A DNA stretch of 43,075 nucleotides from Microvirga massiliensis (lineage in GTDB: Bacteria > Pseudomonadota > Alphaproteobacteria > Rhizobiales > Beijerinckiaceae), in contig NZ_LN811360.1 of NCBI RefSeq assembly GCF_001006805.1, positions 126,180-169,254 of the forward strand, given 5' to 3'. The notes beneath the pieces are model-generated. The model saw only the letters and a list, made by a program, of their open reading frames with translations. It searched no databases and had not been told where the DNA came from. Position 1 is the stretch's first letter, and each line of letters begins with the position of its first letter. The position numbers and the translations under genes are program-made. This document shows, one piece after another, positions 25,584-33,642 of this stretch.

Positions 25584-27389
25584 CTAGGCGGCCAGCGCCA
25601 CCGGGTGGTCCGACTTCGGGCGCAGCACGGGCCACAGCGCCAGGGTCTGCGCCGCATGGAGATCCGCATCCCAGCAGGCGCCATCAGCCCGTGCGGTGAA
25701 GACCGCGCCGCGCCGCTGCCGCGTGTCCACGACCCCAAACCGCACATCCGTGCAACTCGTCCAGAAGGACGGCACCACCACCTCGGGAATCCCGTTCCAT
25801 CGCAATTTGTCCGAAGCGCGTCGGATATACTGCCCCTTCGCGCCATGGGCGATCATCTTGTTGAAGGTCCGACCCTTGTAGGTCGGGCTCTCCTTCTCCT
25901 CGGCAACCACCGTCAGGTCCTCGCGGACTACGGCGGCATTCCACGTGCGCGCCAGCTCCAGTTCCTGGCTCGAGACATAGCCGAACCAGCTCTTCTTGAT
26001 CCCCTCGATCGCCCGATAGGCGCGCCGACGCTGCTCCTTCAGCCGGCCGACATATGCGAGCAGCCGCCGCAGCCGCTTGAGCCAGGCCGCGAGCTTGGCG
26101 TCGGAGGTCTGCTGCTCGAGATCCACGAGCGCATCCGCGGCATGGCCGAGAAGCCGGTTGATGTTCGCCTTCAGCGCCTGGATACGATTGTAGGTGCGGT
26201 CGATCTCGGACCGCAGCGCATCGATCCGCTCGCAGTGGCCGGCGATCGCCTTCAGGAAGTCGGCCCCGTCCAGCACCGTGGCCGCGACAGGCGCGCCAGC
26301 GTGGATGTTGTCGCTCAGATGCTGTTTGGCGCGTTGCTTGCCCCAGGTTCTCGCCTCCGTGAGCAGACCCGGATCGATCGTGCCGTCCTTTGCCACGACC
26401 GCGAGCGCGACGGTGTTGCGGTAGCCGAAGTCGCGGCCCACGAGATGGGTGACCTCGGCCAGGGGCTTCACCCGCGGGGTCTTCGACACCACGCCCTTGA
26501 TCGCGACGCGTGTCTTGCTGATCTCGAGGCACAGCGAGCCGATCGCAAAGGCCGTGGGATCCTTGTCGCCGAGCAAGCGCCTGAGCCCCTCGCGGCGCAG
26601 CACGGCGCGCACGACTAAGGGCGCCTGCCGTGCCACTGGAGCCGCGACGAGGACCGGCACCCGCGCCGGCTTGCCCTCCACCAGAACCGCGGGCACCGCC
26701 TCCGTCAGACGCTGCGTCAGGGCACGCCAGGTCGTCTTGTTGGTGCCCGCATCACTGGCCGGAACGCAGCGGTAATCGAGATGGAGCTGAACGACGGTGT
26801 CATCGCTCTCCTGCCAGGAGGGATGGCGGAATTTCTGCTCCACGGTCGCGACAAGCGCCCGCAGGGCCTCGGCCTGGAGCGAGGGGATGTTGGCCCTGCC
26901 ATCCTGCACTTTCTGGAGAAAGGCCATGGTGCCCTGAAAATCGAGGGCTTCCGCGAGGGTCTTGAGAGCCGCGACATCGGTGTCGGACAGGCGCTGCGAC
27001 CATTCCTCGGGCAGATTGACGAGGCGGCGTGTGCCGTCCGCGCAGGGACGATCCCCGACCGTGTCGATGTGCCGGAACCGGCCGAAGAGATTGGCCCGGG
27101 CCCGCTTGTGGCGCTCGATCACGGCGGATTTTGCCGTGATGCGAGCCTTCTCGGCCCAGACCGAATTCAGGCGGCCTTTCAACTCCGCTTGGGCGGCGAG
27201 CATCGCGGCATCGAGCGCCTTGCCGCTCGGCAGATCCTCGAGAACAGTGGGACGGATCCGCTCTGCGATGAGGTTGGCTGCAGCTATCCATTCTGACCGC
27301 AAGTGCAACCAGCGTGCATCGACGGCCATCGTCCCGAGCGGGATCATGCGCTTGTCGTCGTTCGTGCGGGTGCCTTTGCCGTATGCCAT
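25584..27389 (-). CDS. tnpB: Long TnpB-related RuvC nuclease-like protein
   Basis: 601 residues, versus about 400 for common TnpB. The RuvC core is clear: VGRDFGYRNTVAL with Asp320, VVREDLTVV with Glu490, and WDADLHAAQTLAL with Asp576, so the acidic triad is complete. The segment FNKMIAHGAKGQYIRRASDK, then WNGIPEVVVPSFWTS, is the usual TnpB stretch between RuvC-II and the zinc ribbon. The ribbon itself has lost its two CxxC pairs: only Cys546 and Cys572 remain. There is a long helical insertion between RuvC-I and RuvC-II (380-470). TnpB proteins are RNA-guided DNA nucleases that use a right-end RNA. No CRISPR array is nearby, so this is not a type V Cas locus. Confidence 0.87.
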   Translation of the reverse strand: MAYGKGTRTNDDKRMIPLGTMAVDARWLHLRSEWIAAANLIAERIRPTVLEDLPSGKALDAAMLAAQAELKGRLNSVWAEKARITAKSAVIERHKRARANLFGRFRHIDTVGDRPCADGTRRLVNLPEEWSQRLSDTDVAALKTLAEALDFQGTMAFLQKVQDGRANIPSLQAEALRALVATVEQKFRHPSWQESDDTVVQLHLDYRCVPASDAGTNKTTWRALTQRLTEAVPAVLVEGKPARVPVLVAAPVARQAPLVVRAVLRREGLRRLLGDKDPTAFAIGSLCLEISKTRVAIKGVVSKTPRVKPLAEVTHLVGRDFGYRNTVALAVVAKDGTIDPGLLTEARTWGKQRAKQHLSDNIHAGAPVAATVLDGADFLKAIAGHCERIDALRSEIDRTYNRIQALKANINRLLGHAADALVDLEQQTSDAKLAAWLKRLRRLLAYVGRLKEQRRRAYRAIEGIKKSWFGYVSSQELELARTWNAAVVREDLTVVAEEKESPTYKGRTFNKMIAHGAKGQYIRRASDKLRWNGIPEVVVPSFWTSCTDVRFGVVDTRQRRGAVFTARADGACWDADLHAAQTLALWPVLRPKSDHPVALAA

Positions 27390-27472
27390 CGCGCCACTGC
27401 AGATGTGTTCTGCGTTTGTTCTTCCGCGGATTTTCGGGAGAAGTCAATAGCCACGCTTGCCGGCAGATTCCT

Positions 27473-27505
27473 CCCCAGTCAAACGTTCCAGCGTTGTGAC
27501 TGGGG
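27473..27505 (-). repeat. Left-end hairpin of the TnpB element
   Basis: CCCCAGTCA (27473-27481) pairs perfectly with TGACTGGGG (27497-27505), with an inner ACG...CGT step. It lies 83 bp upstream of the tnpB start. It closely resembles the right-end hairpin in tips, inner sequence and length. Confidence 0.65.
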
Positions 27506-27677
27506 TATCCTGCGCAGAAATGATGAACTCGCTGACGTCGTCGAGCCACTGAAGCGCTCGCCGACAGGAATAACATAAGGCGCCAACGAGTAACCCCCGC
27601 GGATTGCTGCCCACGTGGCCAATCACGCTTCGGCAGTCGCCTGGAGCCCCATTCCAGGCCTCGGTGGGGAGAGACAA
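27506..27677 (-). pseudogene. Possible 5' half of the gene split by the IS
   Basis: An open minus-strand frame runs from a TTG at 27677 through NPRGLLVGALCYSCRRALQW and LDDVSEFIISAQD up to the left-end hairpin. It has a CxxC pair and helical character. No strong ribosome-binding site is seen. A perfect 7-bp hairpin (GCCTGGA/TCCAGGC, 27639-27659) lies near its start. The link to the 3' half at 25372 is inferred from strand, frame and the IS boundaries. Confidence 0.33.
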
Positions 27678-27688
27678 AGGAAAAATTA

Positions 27689-27919
27689 ATGCCCGCGAAC
27701 AAGTTCACCCAGGACGATCTCCGGGTTCGTCTGCATGTCCAGCTCGGATTCGTGCTCGCACTCGGATTGCACACCGGCCCGATCACGAAAGAGAGGGTCG
27801 CCAAACGCATCGAGCAAATGCTCACCGACACGGATGTCGAGGAGTTCATCGAGAGCATCCAGATCGTAAATCTCGAGCTCGAGAACGGAACAGTGCTCGC
27901 TGCGCGCGAGGCTAGCTAG
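27689..27919 (+). CDS. Hypothetical small protein
   Basis: 76 residues with AAAGGAA in front of the ATG. It starts MPANKFTQDDLRVRLHVQLG and continues with LALGLHTGPITKERVAKRIE, then an acidic segment (TDTDVEEFIESIQIVNLELE). It could be a small helix-turn-helix-like or adaptor protein, but no family is recognised. Cytoplasmic. Confidence 0.6.
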   Translation: MPANKFTQDDLRVRLHVQLGFVLALGLHTGPITKERVAKRIEQMLTDTDVEEFIESIQIVNLELENGTVLAAREAS

Positions 27920-28128
27920 TGCGGTCACCAAATGATTTGATGATGGGAAATGTTGAGAACCGATCGCCCATAATCCATCGGTCCGCCTCTCTCCCCGCAC
28001 AGGATGTCTCATCCGAAAATCGGATCTGCATGGTGTGGTCCACGAAAAGCGGGTCAGACCGCACTTCGGAAGTCCACGTCCTGATCCATCGTCTCTATAA
28101 CGAGGAACACCAGTCGTGTCGTGATTAG
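27920..28128. other. Intergenic stretch before the 28129 fragment
   Basis: The frame that encodes the fragment at 28129-28338 is open leftwards from a TAG at 28126-28128 to about 27919, but the sequence there has little protein character. No promoter or ribosome-binding site is obvious. Confidence 0.35.
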
Positions 28129-28338
28129 CATTACCTGATCGCTGAAGATCTCTCCCGGTTGAGCGCCGGCCTCCTCCAACTCGTCGACGATCAGCTTTGG
28201 GCCCCGGTCCGAGAGGTCATCCCGACGATGAATCACTTGGTCCAGGCGTGTGTTACGGCTCATCCGGCTTGGGCACAACGCCGCGAGATCGACCTTATTC
28301 GGCGAAAGCTCGACGCAATCCGCTCCTGGATCAACTGA
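28129..28338 (+). pseudogene. Unrecognised gene fragment without a clear start
   Basis: The plus strand encodes LIAEDLSRLSAGLLQLVDDQ, then LWAPVREVIPTMNHLVQACV, then AHPAWAQRREIDLIRRKLDA and IRSWIN before TGA at 28336. The pattern is amphipathic-helical and codon use is good. A TAG at 28126-28128 lies in frame just before; a TTG at 28159 is the only ordinary-looking start and lacks a good site. A terminator-like hairpin follows 17 bp later, which supports a real gene end. The last 30 residues resemble the end of the secreted protein at 15933. Confidence 0.45.
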
Positions 28339-28355
28339 TCCCGTGGCACTTCAAC

Positions 28356-28375
28356 GGCGGCCCTTCGGCCGCCTT
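28356..28375 (+). terminator. Terminator-like GC hairpin
   Basis: GGCGGCC (28356-28362) and GGCCGCC (28367-28373) pair perfectly around CTTC and are followed by TTCTTG. It sits shortly after the stop at 28338. The T tract is poor, so termination may be partial. Confidence 0.5.
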
Positions 28376-28512
28376 CTTGTGGGCACTCGCCAAAATTCCT
28401 GGATCCAGCAATTTGGACAAACGTCGGCTGCCGCCACCGAGACCCGGATCGATCTCGCCATGAGCCGCCAACGAAGCCGTTGAACTTGCCGTCATCGCAA
28501 TGAGGATCATAG

Positions 28513-29376
28513 CTAGGGCATCGGCACGGCGCCGCTCGCAACAGCCAATCCGAAGACCACCAAGGCCACGCCTATAGCCCATGAAGCATGGCGCCCCAAT
28601 GGCAGCAGCTTCTCGATGGCAACTGCCAGTGTGACGAGAAGCATCCAGGCCACACTCATGATGCCGGTGGCAACCAGTACGGCAAATAAGGCCCAGCAAC
28701 AGCCAAGGCAATAAAGGCCGTGCCGAACGCCCATCAGGAGAGCGCCGGCGCGACCATCGCGCCAGTGCAGGGCCACGAAGGCCAGGGGCGAGCGGCAGTG
28801 GGCCAGGCATGTGCGCTTGAGGGAAGTGAACTGATACAGACCGGCGCCCGTCAGAACCGCTCCGAGGGCCAAGGGCGCCCAGTGCTCCCGTTCGGCGCTG
28901 GTCAGGCTCGAGACAATCGTGCTGCCGGCCTGGACAAGAACATAAACGAGCAGGCCCGCAGCCAGCCAGACCAGCAAGTATCCGGCAATGAAGACCCAGG
29001 TTGGAATCGCCATGGTCCGCGTCCGCCGCGCCTGAGCGGCGGCGAAGGTCAGGACCATGGGCGTCATTGCGGGCAGCATCATCGCGGCCATCATCACGGT
29101 CCACATCGCCACAAACGCAACCGCTCCCGCCAGCGACCAGCCGGTTGCCGGAACGGCTGCCATGGCCATCCCGCCCATGCCATCCATGGTCGAGCCGCGG
29201 GACACCGCGATGCCCATGGGTTCCGCCATGACAAGGGCTTGGTGCAGAGTCAGCACCCAGGCACCTGCCGTCAGGACGCCGAGGGACAACAGGAGGCCGA
29301 ACCGCGCCGATGCCGGAGAGAACGTCAGGCGCGGTCTTGCAAGGTGATCGGTGTCGTCCGACGTTGGCTCAGACAA
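28513..29376 (-). CDS. DUF2182 membrane protein
   Basis: 287-residue polytopic inner-membrane protein of the DUF2182 (predicted metal-binding) family. Hallmarks are AFVAMWTVMMAAMMLPAMTP (about 88-107), SLKRTCLAHCRSPL and MGVRHGLYCLGCCWALF, with Cys and His residues that may bind metal. There are seven or so helices. A Met- and Gly-rich stretch (GSTMDGMGGMAMA) in the first periplasmic loop also suggests metal contact. The TTG start has AGAGGTGGG in front. It lies 11 bp after the DUF1326 gene; this pair is a frequent operon in proteobacteria. Confidence 0.88.
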   Translation of the reverse strand: MSEPTSDDTDHLARPRLTFSPASARFGLLLSLGVLTAGAWVLTLHQALVMAEPMGIAVSRGSTMDGMGGMAMAAVPATGWSLAGAVAFVAMWTVMMAAMMLPAMTPMVLTFAAAQARRTRTMAIPTWVFIAGYLLVWLAAGLLVYVLVQAGSTIVSSLTSAEREHWAPLALGAVLTGAGLYQFTSLKRTCLAHCRSPLAFVALHWRDGRAGALLMGVRHGLYCLGCCWALFAVLVATGIMSVAWMLLVTLAVAIEKLLPLGRHASWAIGVALVVFGLAVASGAVPMP

Positions 29377-29387
29377 CGGCCCACCTC

Positions 29388-30038
29388 TTACGCAGAGACG
29401 GGATCCGGTCCGGCCCAGTCAAAGGGGATGTGCTTGCTGGAGCGGCTCTCACCCGACCATTGGAAGCCAAATCCCTCCGTCCGGATGTCGACCGACTGGC
29501 CCCAGGTGGCGACCTGCCCCGGCCCGACCTCGGATCCCGGCGGATTGATCGTCTGAACGCGCTTGCCGGGTGGCGTCGTTGGACCGGTCAGGGCTTCCGC
29601 CCGCCCAACGACCCGGTCCGGGATCTCGGCCCGCCAGAAGGCGAGGTCGTCCGCGACTTCAAACGCAATAGGGACGAATTCGACCCCCCGAAAATCACCA
29701 ACCAGAGCGGCAAACTGGGCCGGCCACCCGCCGGCTTCGCCAGCAAAAATCCTCTGCAGGGCCTCGCGCTGCTGCCCGTCGGCTCTCTCGTCGATAAAGA
29801 GGCCCAGTGCGACCGTTGCGTTGCCAGCCCATATGTTGCCCTCGAAGGCACCCAGGGCGAGCAGGTTCAGATCATCGAGCCGGACATCACCGAAATGACC
29901 CTGCCGGACATGCCACGCCAGCAAGCCTTGGCAGGTGTTGTTCGTCGGGGCTTGGGCAAACTCGCAGGGGCACGGAATATCGCAGCTGCAGATGTCGAAC
30001 CAATCGCCGGCGAGCCGCCATTCAGGGACCGTAGTCAT
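29388..30038 (-). CDS. DUF1326 protein
   Basis: 216 residues. The family signature is at the N-terminus: WRLAGDWFDICSCDIPCPCE, a Cys-rich motif (C-x-C-x3-C-x-C) that probably binds metal. Then come GLLAWHVRQGHFGDVRLDDL and a long alpha/beta body typical of DUF1326, ending FGFQWSGESRSSKHIPFDW. GGAGG lies at the right distance before the ATG at 30038; an upstream ATG at 30053 is less likely. First gene of a two-gene operon with DUF2182. Function unknown. Confidence 0.87.
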   Translation of the reverse strand: MTTVPEWRLAGDWFDICSCDIPCPCEFAQAPTNNTCQGLLAWHVRQGHFGDVRLDDLNLLALGAFEGNIWAGNATVALGLFIDERADGQQREALQRIFAGEAGGWPAQFAALVGDFRGVEFVPIAFEVADDLAFWRAEIPDRVVGRAEALTGPTTPPGKRVQTINPPGSEVGPGQVATWGQSVDIRTEGFGFQWSGESRSSKHIPFDWAGPDPVSA

Positions 30039-30291
30039 CGGATGTCCCTCCATGAATATGCGTTACCCTGATCCGCGGTGATGTGGGACGTTTGGCTCGG
30101 CGCCAATGACATGGCCAGCAGTCAACGCACTCTCTGGCTGGCACAGGCGGATCGGGTTGCTCCAAAATACTACCATCCGACGAGCCCAACAATGGCGACC
30201 AAGCCGATGTCGGCAACGTGCACAGTCCTCATTCGGGTGATGCTCGACTCCATCCGGCCCTGGATCAGAGGCTACCCGGACATCGAGCCAC

Positions 30292-31197
30292 TCAGGTCGA
30301 CATCGTCCCCATCCGGTGCGCCACCGTCCGAGCGGCGTGTTCGAGATCTTGTATGACCGCGCGATTGTCGTCGGCGCGCCAGGCCAGCGCATTCTCGATC
30401 GGGGGCAGATCGAGTTCGACAAAGGCGATGCCAGGATGGGTGAAGTAGTCACGGGCGCGGGCTGAAAGCGTCATGACGCAATCGCCGGCCGCCACGGCGA
30501 GAAGCCCTTCACGCACCGTGGTGATTTCCGGCCCCGCGGCGATCCGACGGCCCTGCGGGGTCGTTGTCGGAAAATGGTATGTCGTCCACCCATCGGAGAC
30601 GTAGCCGGGCGGCAATTGCGCCATGCATTCGTGCTGAAGTTCCTCGGGATCGACCAGACCATGTCCGGCCAGGCGGTGGTTCTCTGACACGACGAGCAGG
30701 CGCGCATCACGGAAGAGGATCGCACCTCGGACGAGCCCGGCATTCGGCAAGGGCAGACGGACGACAGCAACATCGGCCAGACCATGGACGACGGCCGAGC
30801 CCTGATTCAGGTAATTGAGTTCAAGGAAACGCAGTTTCACGTCCGGGCGCCGGCGTTGGAACTCCGCCACGATTCCGGAAGACAGTTCATAGAAGCCGCC
30901 TCCGAGATACCCGATGGTCAACTCCATGGACCGCCCCTGCGCCCGGCGACGGGCATCGCCGATGGCTGTCTTCAGGGCCATCACTGATGGCTGGATATCC
31001 ACCAGAAACGTTTCTCCCAGCGGCGTGAGAGTCACGCGCCGGCTGGTCCGCTCGAGCAGTTTTCCTCCAAGTGCCTGCTCAAGGGCCTTGACCGACTCGG
31101 ATACGACCGACTGACGCACCCCGATGAACTCCGCGGCCCGTCCAAAATGGAGCATCCGGGCCACAGCGACAAAACATTCAAGCTTTCGCAGATCCAT
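30292..31197 (-). CDS. LysR-family transcriptional regulator
   Basis: 301 residues. The N-terminal winged helix begins MDLRKLECFVAVARMLHFGR with the recognition region AAEFIGVRQSVVSESVKALE. A linker helix and the LysR effector domain follow (MELTIGYLGGGFYELSSGIV, DVAVVRLPLPNAGLVRGAIL, GLLAVAAGDCVMTLSARARD). The ATG at 31197 is the usual LysR start; longer frames run into the neighbour. It is divergent from the hydrolase operon at 31309 with a 111-bp intergenic region, the standard layout for a LysR regulator and its target. The inducer is unknown. Confidence 0.9.
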   Translation of the reverse strand: MDLRKLECFVAVARMLHFGRAAEFIGVRQSVVSESVKALEQALGGKLLERTSRRVTLTPLGETFLVDIQPSVMALKTAIGDARRRAQGRSMELTIGYLGGGFYELSSGIVAEFQRRRPDVKLRFLELNYLNQGSAVVHGLADVAVVRLPLPNAGLVRGAILFRDARLLVVSENHRLAGHGLVDPEELQHECMAQLPPGYVSDGWTTYHFPTTTPQGRRIAAGPEITTVREGLLAVAAGDCVMTLSARARDYFTHPGIAFVELDLPPIENALAWRADDNRAVIQDLEHAARTVAHRMGTMST

Positions 31198-31308
31198 TCC
31201 ACAATCCATCGGAAATCGCGATTGATCGGCCGCGACTTTGACATTGATCAATCGGTATTGCAGGCAATCATTGTCGGTAAAGTCAAGTAGCTTATTCGAG
31301 AGGTAGAC
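31198..31308. promoter_or_regulatory. Divergent LysR/hydrolase promoter region
   Basis: The 111-bp gap is AT-richer than the genes around it and contains the perfect palindrome ATTGATCAAT (31243-31252), about midway between the two starts. LysR proteins bind dyads of this kind (T-N11-A type). GAGGT sits just before the hydrolase ATG. The operator call is an inference. Confidence 0.5.
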
Positions 31309-32208
31309 ATGGACATCACGGAAAGTCCCGTAGCGTTTCCATGTTACGAACAAACGATCCGGGGCACATTTTATTTGCCCGAGGGGCAGCATAACGCCCC
31401 TTTTCCAGCGGTTGCTCTTGGTCACGGCTGGGGAATGGTGGCCGGCGGGGACCTCGAGGACTATGCGCGGGCCATCGCCGCGCGGGGTATAGCCTGCCTG
31501 ACCTTCGATTACCGCCGTCTCGGCAAGAGCGATGGCCTGCCACGCCAGGAAATCGACCCGGCCTGGCAGCAGGAGGATTACCGGGCGGCGATCACCTACC
31601 TGTGTGCGCGCAACGAGGTCGATGCCAACCGCATTGGAGTCTGGGGCTCAAGCTATAGCGGCGGCCATGTGCTGGTCATCGCGGCGACGGATGCGCGTGT
31701 GCGATGCGTGGTCAGTCAGGTGCCGACGGTCAGCGGCTACCAGTCCGGATTGCGCAAGACCCATCCCAACAATCTGAAGGCGTTGCACGACTTCTTCGCC
31801 GAGGATCGTCTGGGTCGGCTACGGGGCGAGCCGCCGCGCACCATGAAGGAAGTGGGCCTCGAAGGCGAGGCGAACGTGGCCTATCCGGGCGCCGAATCCT
31901 ACGACTACATGATGGGCCAGGCCGAGCGCTGCCCGGAATGGCGCAACGAGGTGACGGTCCGTTCGCTCGAATTGGCGCGGACATATGAACCCGGACAATG
32001 GATCTCCCGGATCGGACCCAAGCCCCTGCTCATGATCGTTGCGGACAGCGATCGTCAAACACCCACCGACCTGCAGCTCGATGCATTCAATCAGGCGCGG
32101 GAGCCGAAGCAATTGCTGTTGGTCAAGGGCGGGCACTACGCGGTCTACACGACCCATTTCGATCAGACCAGCACGGCGGCCGCGGACTGGTTCAGCAATC
32201 ACCTGTGA
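31309..32208 (+). CDS. Alpha/beta hydrolase
   Basis: 299 residues. An oxyanion-hole segment (ALGHGWGMVAGGDLEDYARA) is followed by TFDYRRLGKSDG, the nucleophile elbow GSSYSGG (113-119, Ser115), an acidic residue in LLMIVADSDRQTP, and the catalytic His in LLVKGGHYAVY. This complete triad is of the esterase/dienelactone-hydrolase-like type. It is cytoplasmic, with no signal peptide. First gene of the operon controlled by the divergent LysR. It may open an ester or lactone of the imported substrate, but the substrate is unknown. Confidence 0.88.
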   Translation: MDITESPVAFPCYEQTIRGTFYLPEGQHNAPFPAVALGHGWGMVAGGDLEDYARAIAARGIACLTFDYRRLGKSDGLPRQEIDPAWQQEDYRAAITYLCARNEVDANRIGVWGSSYSGGHVLVIAATDARVRCVVSQVPTVSGYQSGLRKTHPNNLKALHDFFAEDRLGRLRGEPPRTMKEVGLEGEANVAYPGAESYDYMMGQAERCPEWRNEVTVRSLELARTYEPGQWISRIGPKPLLMIVADSDRQTPTDLQLDAFNQAREPKQLLLVKGGHYAVYTTHFDQTSTAAADWFSNHL

Positions 32209-32267
32209 TCGGCGGCAGGCCAACCGACCCGGAAGGTCGCCTCGCGGGAGGGACTAGGAGCAAACAC

Positions 32268-33587
32268 ATGGCAAACACTCACGCAATAACCGGGGTTGTC
32301 GGGCTGGATACGCCCGTGACGGACCGGCAGAAAGCAATCCGTTCACTGCGAGCGGCGGCCGTCGGCAATTTGCTCGAATGGTTCGACTGGACGCTCTACG
32401 GCACGTTCGCCGTCTATCTGGCAGCGAACTTCTTCGACAAGACCAACTCGACGTCCGCACTCCTGTCGGTGCTGGCCGTCTTCGCGGTGGGCTTCATCGC
32501 CCGGCCGATCGGCGGCATCGTCTTCGGACGCTTCGGCGACCGGATCGGCCGCAAGAACACGCTCATCCTGACGATGCTGACCATGGCACTCGCCAGCCTG
32601 ATGATCGCCCTCATTCCAAGCTACGAGAGTATCGGCATCTGGGCATCGGTCCTGCTTCTGACCGCACGTCTCCTGCAGGGGCTGGCCCATGGCGGCGAGT
32701 CCGGCGTCTCCTATGCCTATGTTGCGGAGATTTCGCCGCCCCAGCATCGCGGCCTATGGGCAAGCTCGGTGTTCGTCAGTGTGACGCTCGGCGTCATGGC
32801 CGCCACCATGCTCGGCATCATTCTGACATCTGCCTTCTCGACGGAGGAAATGATGTCCTACGGCTGGCGGATCGGCTTCGCCATCGGGGGGCTGCTGGGT
32901 ATCTTCGCACTCTACATGCGCCGTGCGGCTCATGAATCGCCTGTGTACAGCAACAAAGCCGCGTCCAAAGCGGATGCGAGGCCTCTGACCGGTCAGGAAA
33001 AGCTCCAGATCCTGCTCAAGGTCGTCTTCTTCTCGTCCTCGTCCAACGTCGCCTATTATACGTGGGTGACCTTTGCCCCGAGCATGGCGATTTCTGCTCA
33101 TGGCATGGATGCAAACGGAGCTTTCACCGCCAGCCTGTGCGCGCAGATCATCACCTTGCTGCTGCTGCCGCTCTTCGGACATCTGGCCGACAGGTTCGGC
33201 CGCAAGCCGATGGTTTTCCTCTATGGCATCGGCATCATGCTCGCGCCGTTCCCGGTCAGCGCCATACTGACCTCCGAGCCCTGGTCCCTGTTCGTCTCGC
33301 AGGGAATCGGTCTCGCGATCTGGGCGCTGATCGCCTCCATCTATCCGGCGCTCATCGCCGAGCAGATTCCGACCCAGCAGCGCGCCCTAGGCGTCGGCTT
33401 CCTGTCGTCGCTCTCGGTGGCGATCTTCGGCGGCACCGCTCCCTATCTGAATACCTGGCTCAGCTCCATCGGCCTGTCCTGGGTGTTCTCGGTCTACATC
33501 ATGTTCCTCGGACTTCTGGCGGTCATCGCCGCGATGATGATCCGGGAAACGAAGGGCGTGCCGCTGAACGAAATCCGCGGCGAATGA
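32268..33587 (+). CDS. MHS-family MFS transporter
   Basis: 439 residues and 12 membrane helices. GNLLEWFDWTLYGTFAVYLA at the first helix is the metabolite:H+ symporter (MHS) signature. The MFS loop motif is seen as GRFGDRIGRKNTLILTM between helices 2 and 3 and repeated as GHLADRFGRKPMVFLYG in the second half. LLQGLAHGGESGVSYAYVAE is typical of helix 4-5. MHS members carry organic acids such as 2-oxoglutarate, citrate or shikimate, or betaines. The start ATG has AGGAG upstream; other frames to the left are not coding. Probably imports the compound handled by the neighbouring enzymes. Confidence 0.9.
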   Translation: MANTHAITGVVGLDTPVTDRQKAIRSLRAAAVGNLLEWFDWTLYGTFAVYLAANFFDKTNSTSALLSVLAVFAVGFIARPIGGIVFGRFGDRIGRKNTLILTMLTMALASLMIALIPSYESIGIWASVLLLTARLLQGLAHGGESGVSYAYVAEISPPQHRGLWASSVFVSVTLGVMAATMLGIILTSAFSTEEMMSYGWRIGFAIGGLLGIFALYMRRAAHESPVYSNKAASKADARPLTGQEKLQILLKVVFFSSSSNVAYYTWVTFAPSMAISAHGMDANGAFTASLCAQIITLLLLPLFGHLADRFGRKPMVFLYGIGIMLAPFPVSAILTSEPWSLFVSQGIGLAIWALIASIYPALIAEQIPTQQRALGVGFLSSLSVAIFGGTAPYLNTWLSSIGLSWVFSVYIMFLGLLAVIAAMMIRETKGVPLNEIRGE

Positions 33588-33642
33588 CAATCGCCGGCTG
33601 CCCAATGGGCAGCCGGCAATCCAATCCGTTGACCTCGAGACA

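Larger units (their letters stand above)
25485..27505 (-). mobile_element. TnpB-only IS200/IS605-type element (IS1341-like)
   Basis: The tnpB-related gene is bracketed by two similar imperfect hairpins: right end 25492-25523 and left end 27473-27505. Each has an 8- or 9-bp stem with CCCC/GGGG tips and an inner AACG...GCG part. Such matching subterminal palindromes are what the Y1 transposase TnpA binds in this family. On the minus strand the right end finishes with GGTTCAC about 8 nt past the hairpin. No TnpA gene is present, so movement would need a helper. The exact termini are inferred to within a few bases. Confidence 0.68.

Noticed and set aside
25354..27688. A CRISPR array serving the TnpB/Cas12-like protein
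   Set aside because: Only two hairpin copies exist, one on each side of the gene, with no spaced repeats. The layout fits insertion-sequence ends, not an array.
30054..30291. A small membrane-protein gene on the minus strand (starting MRTVHVADIGLVAIVGLVGW)
   Set aside because: It stops after 20 codons; continuing past the TAG gives poor sequence. No further support.
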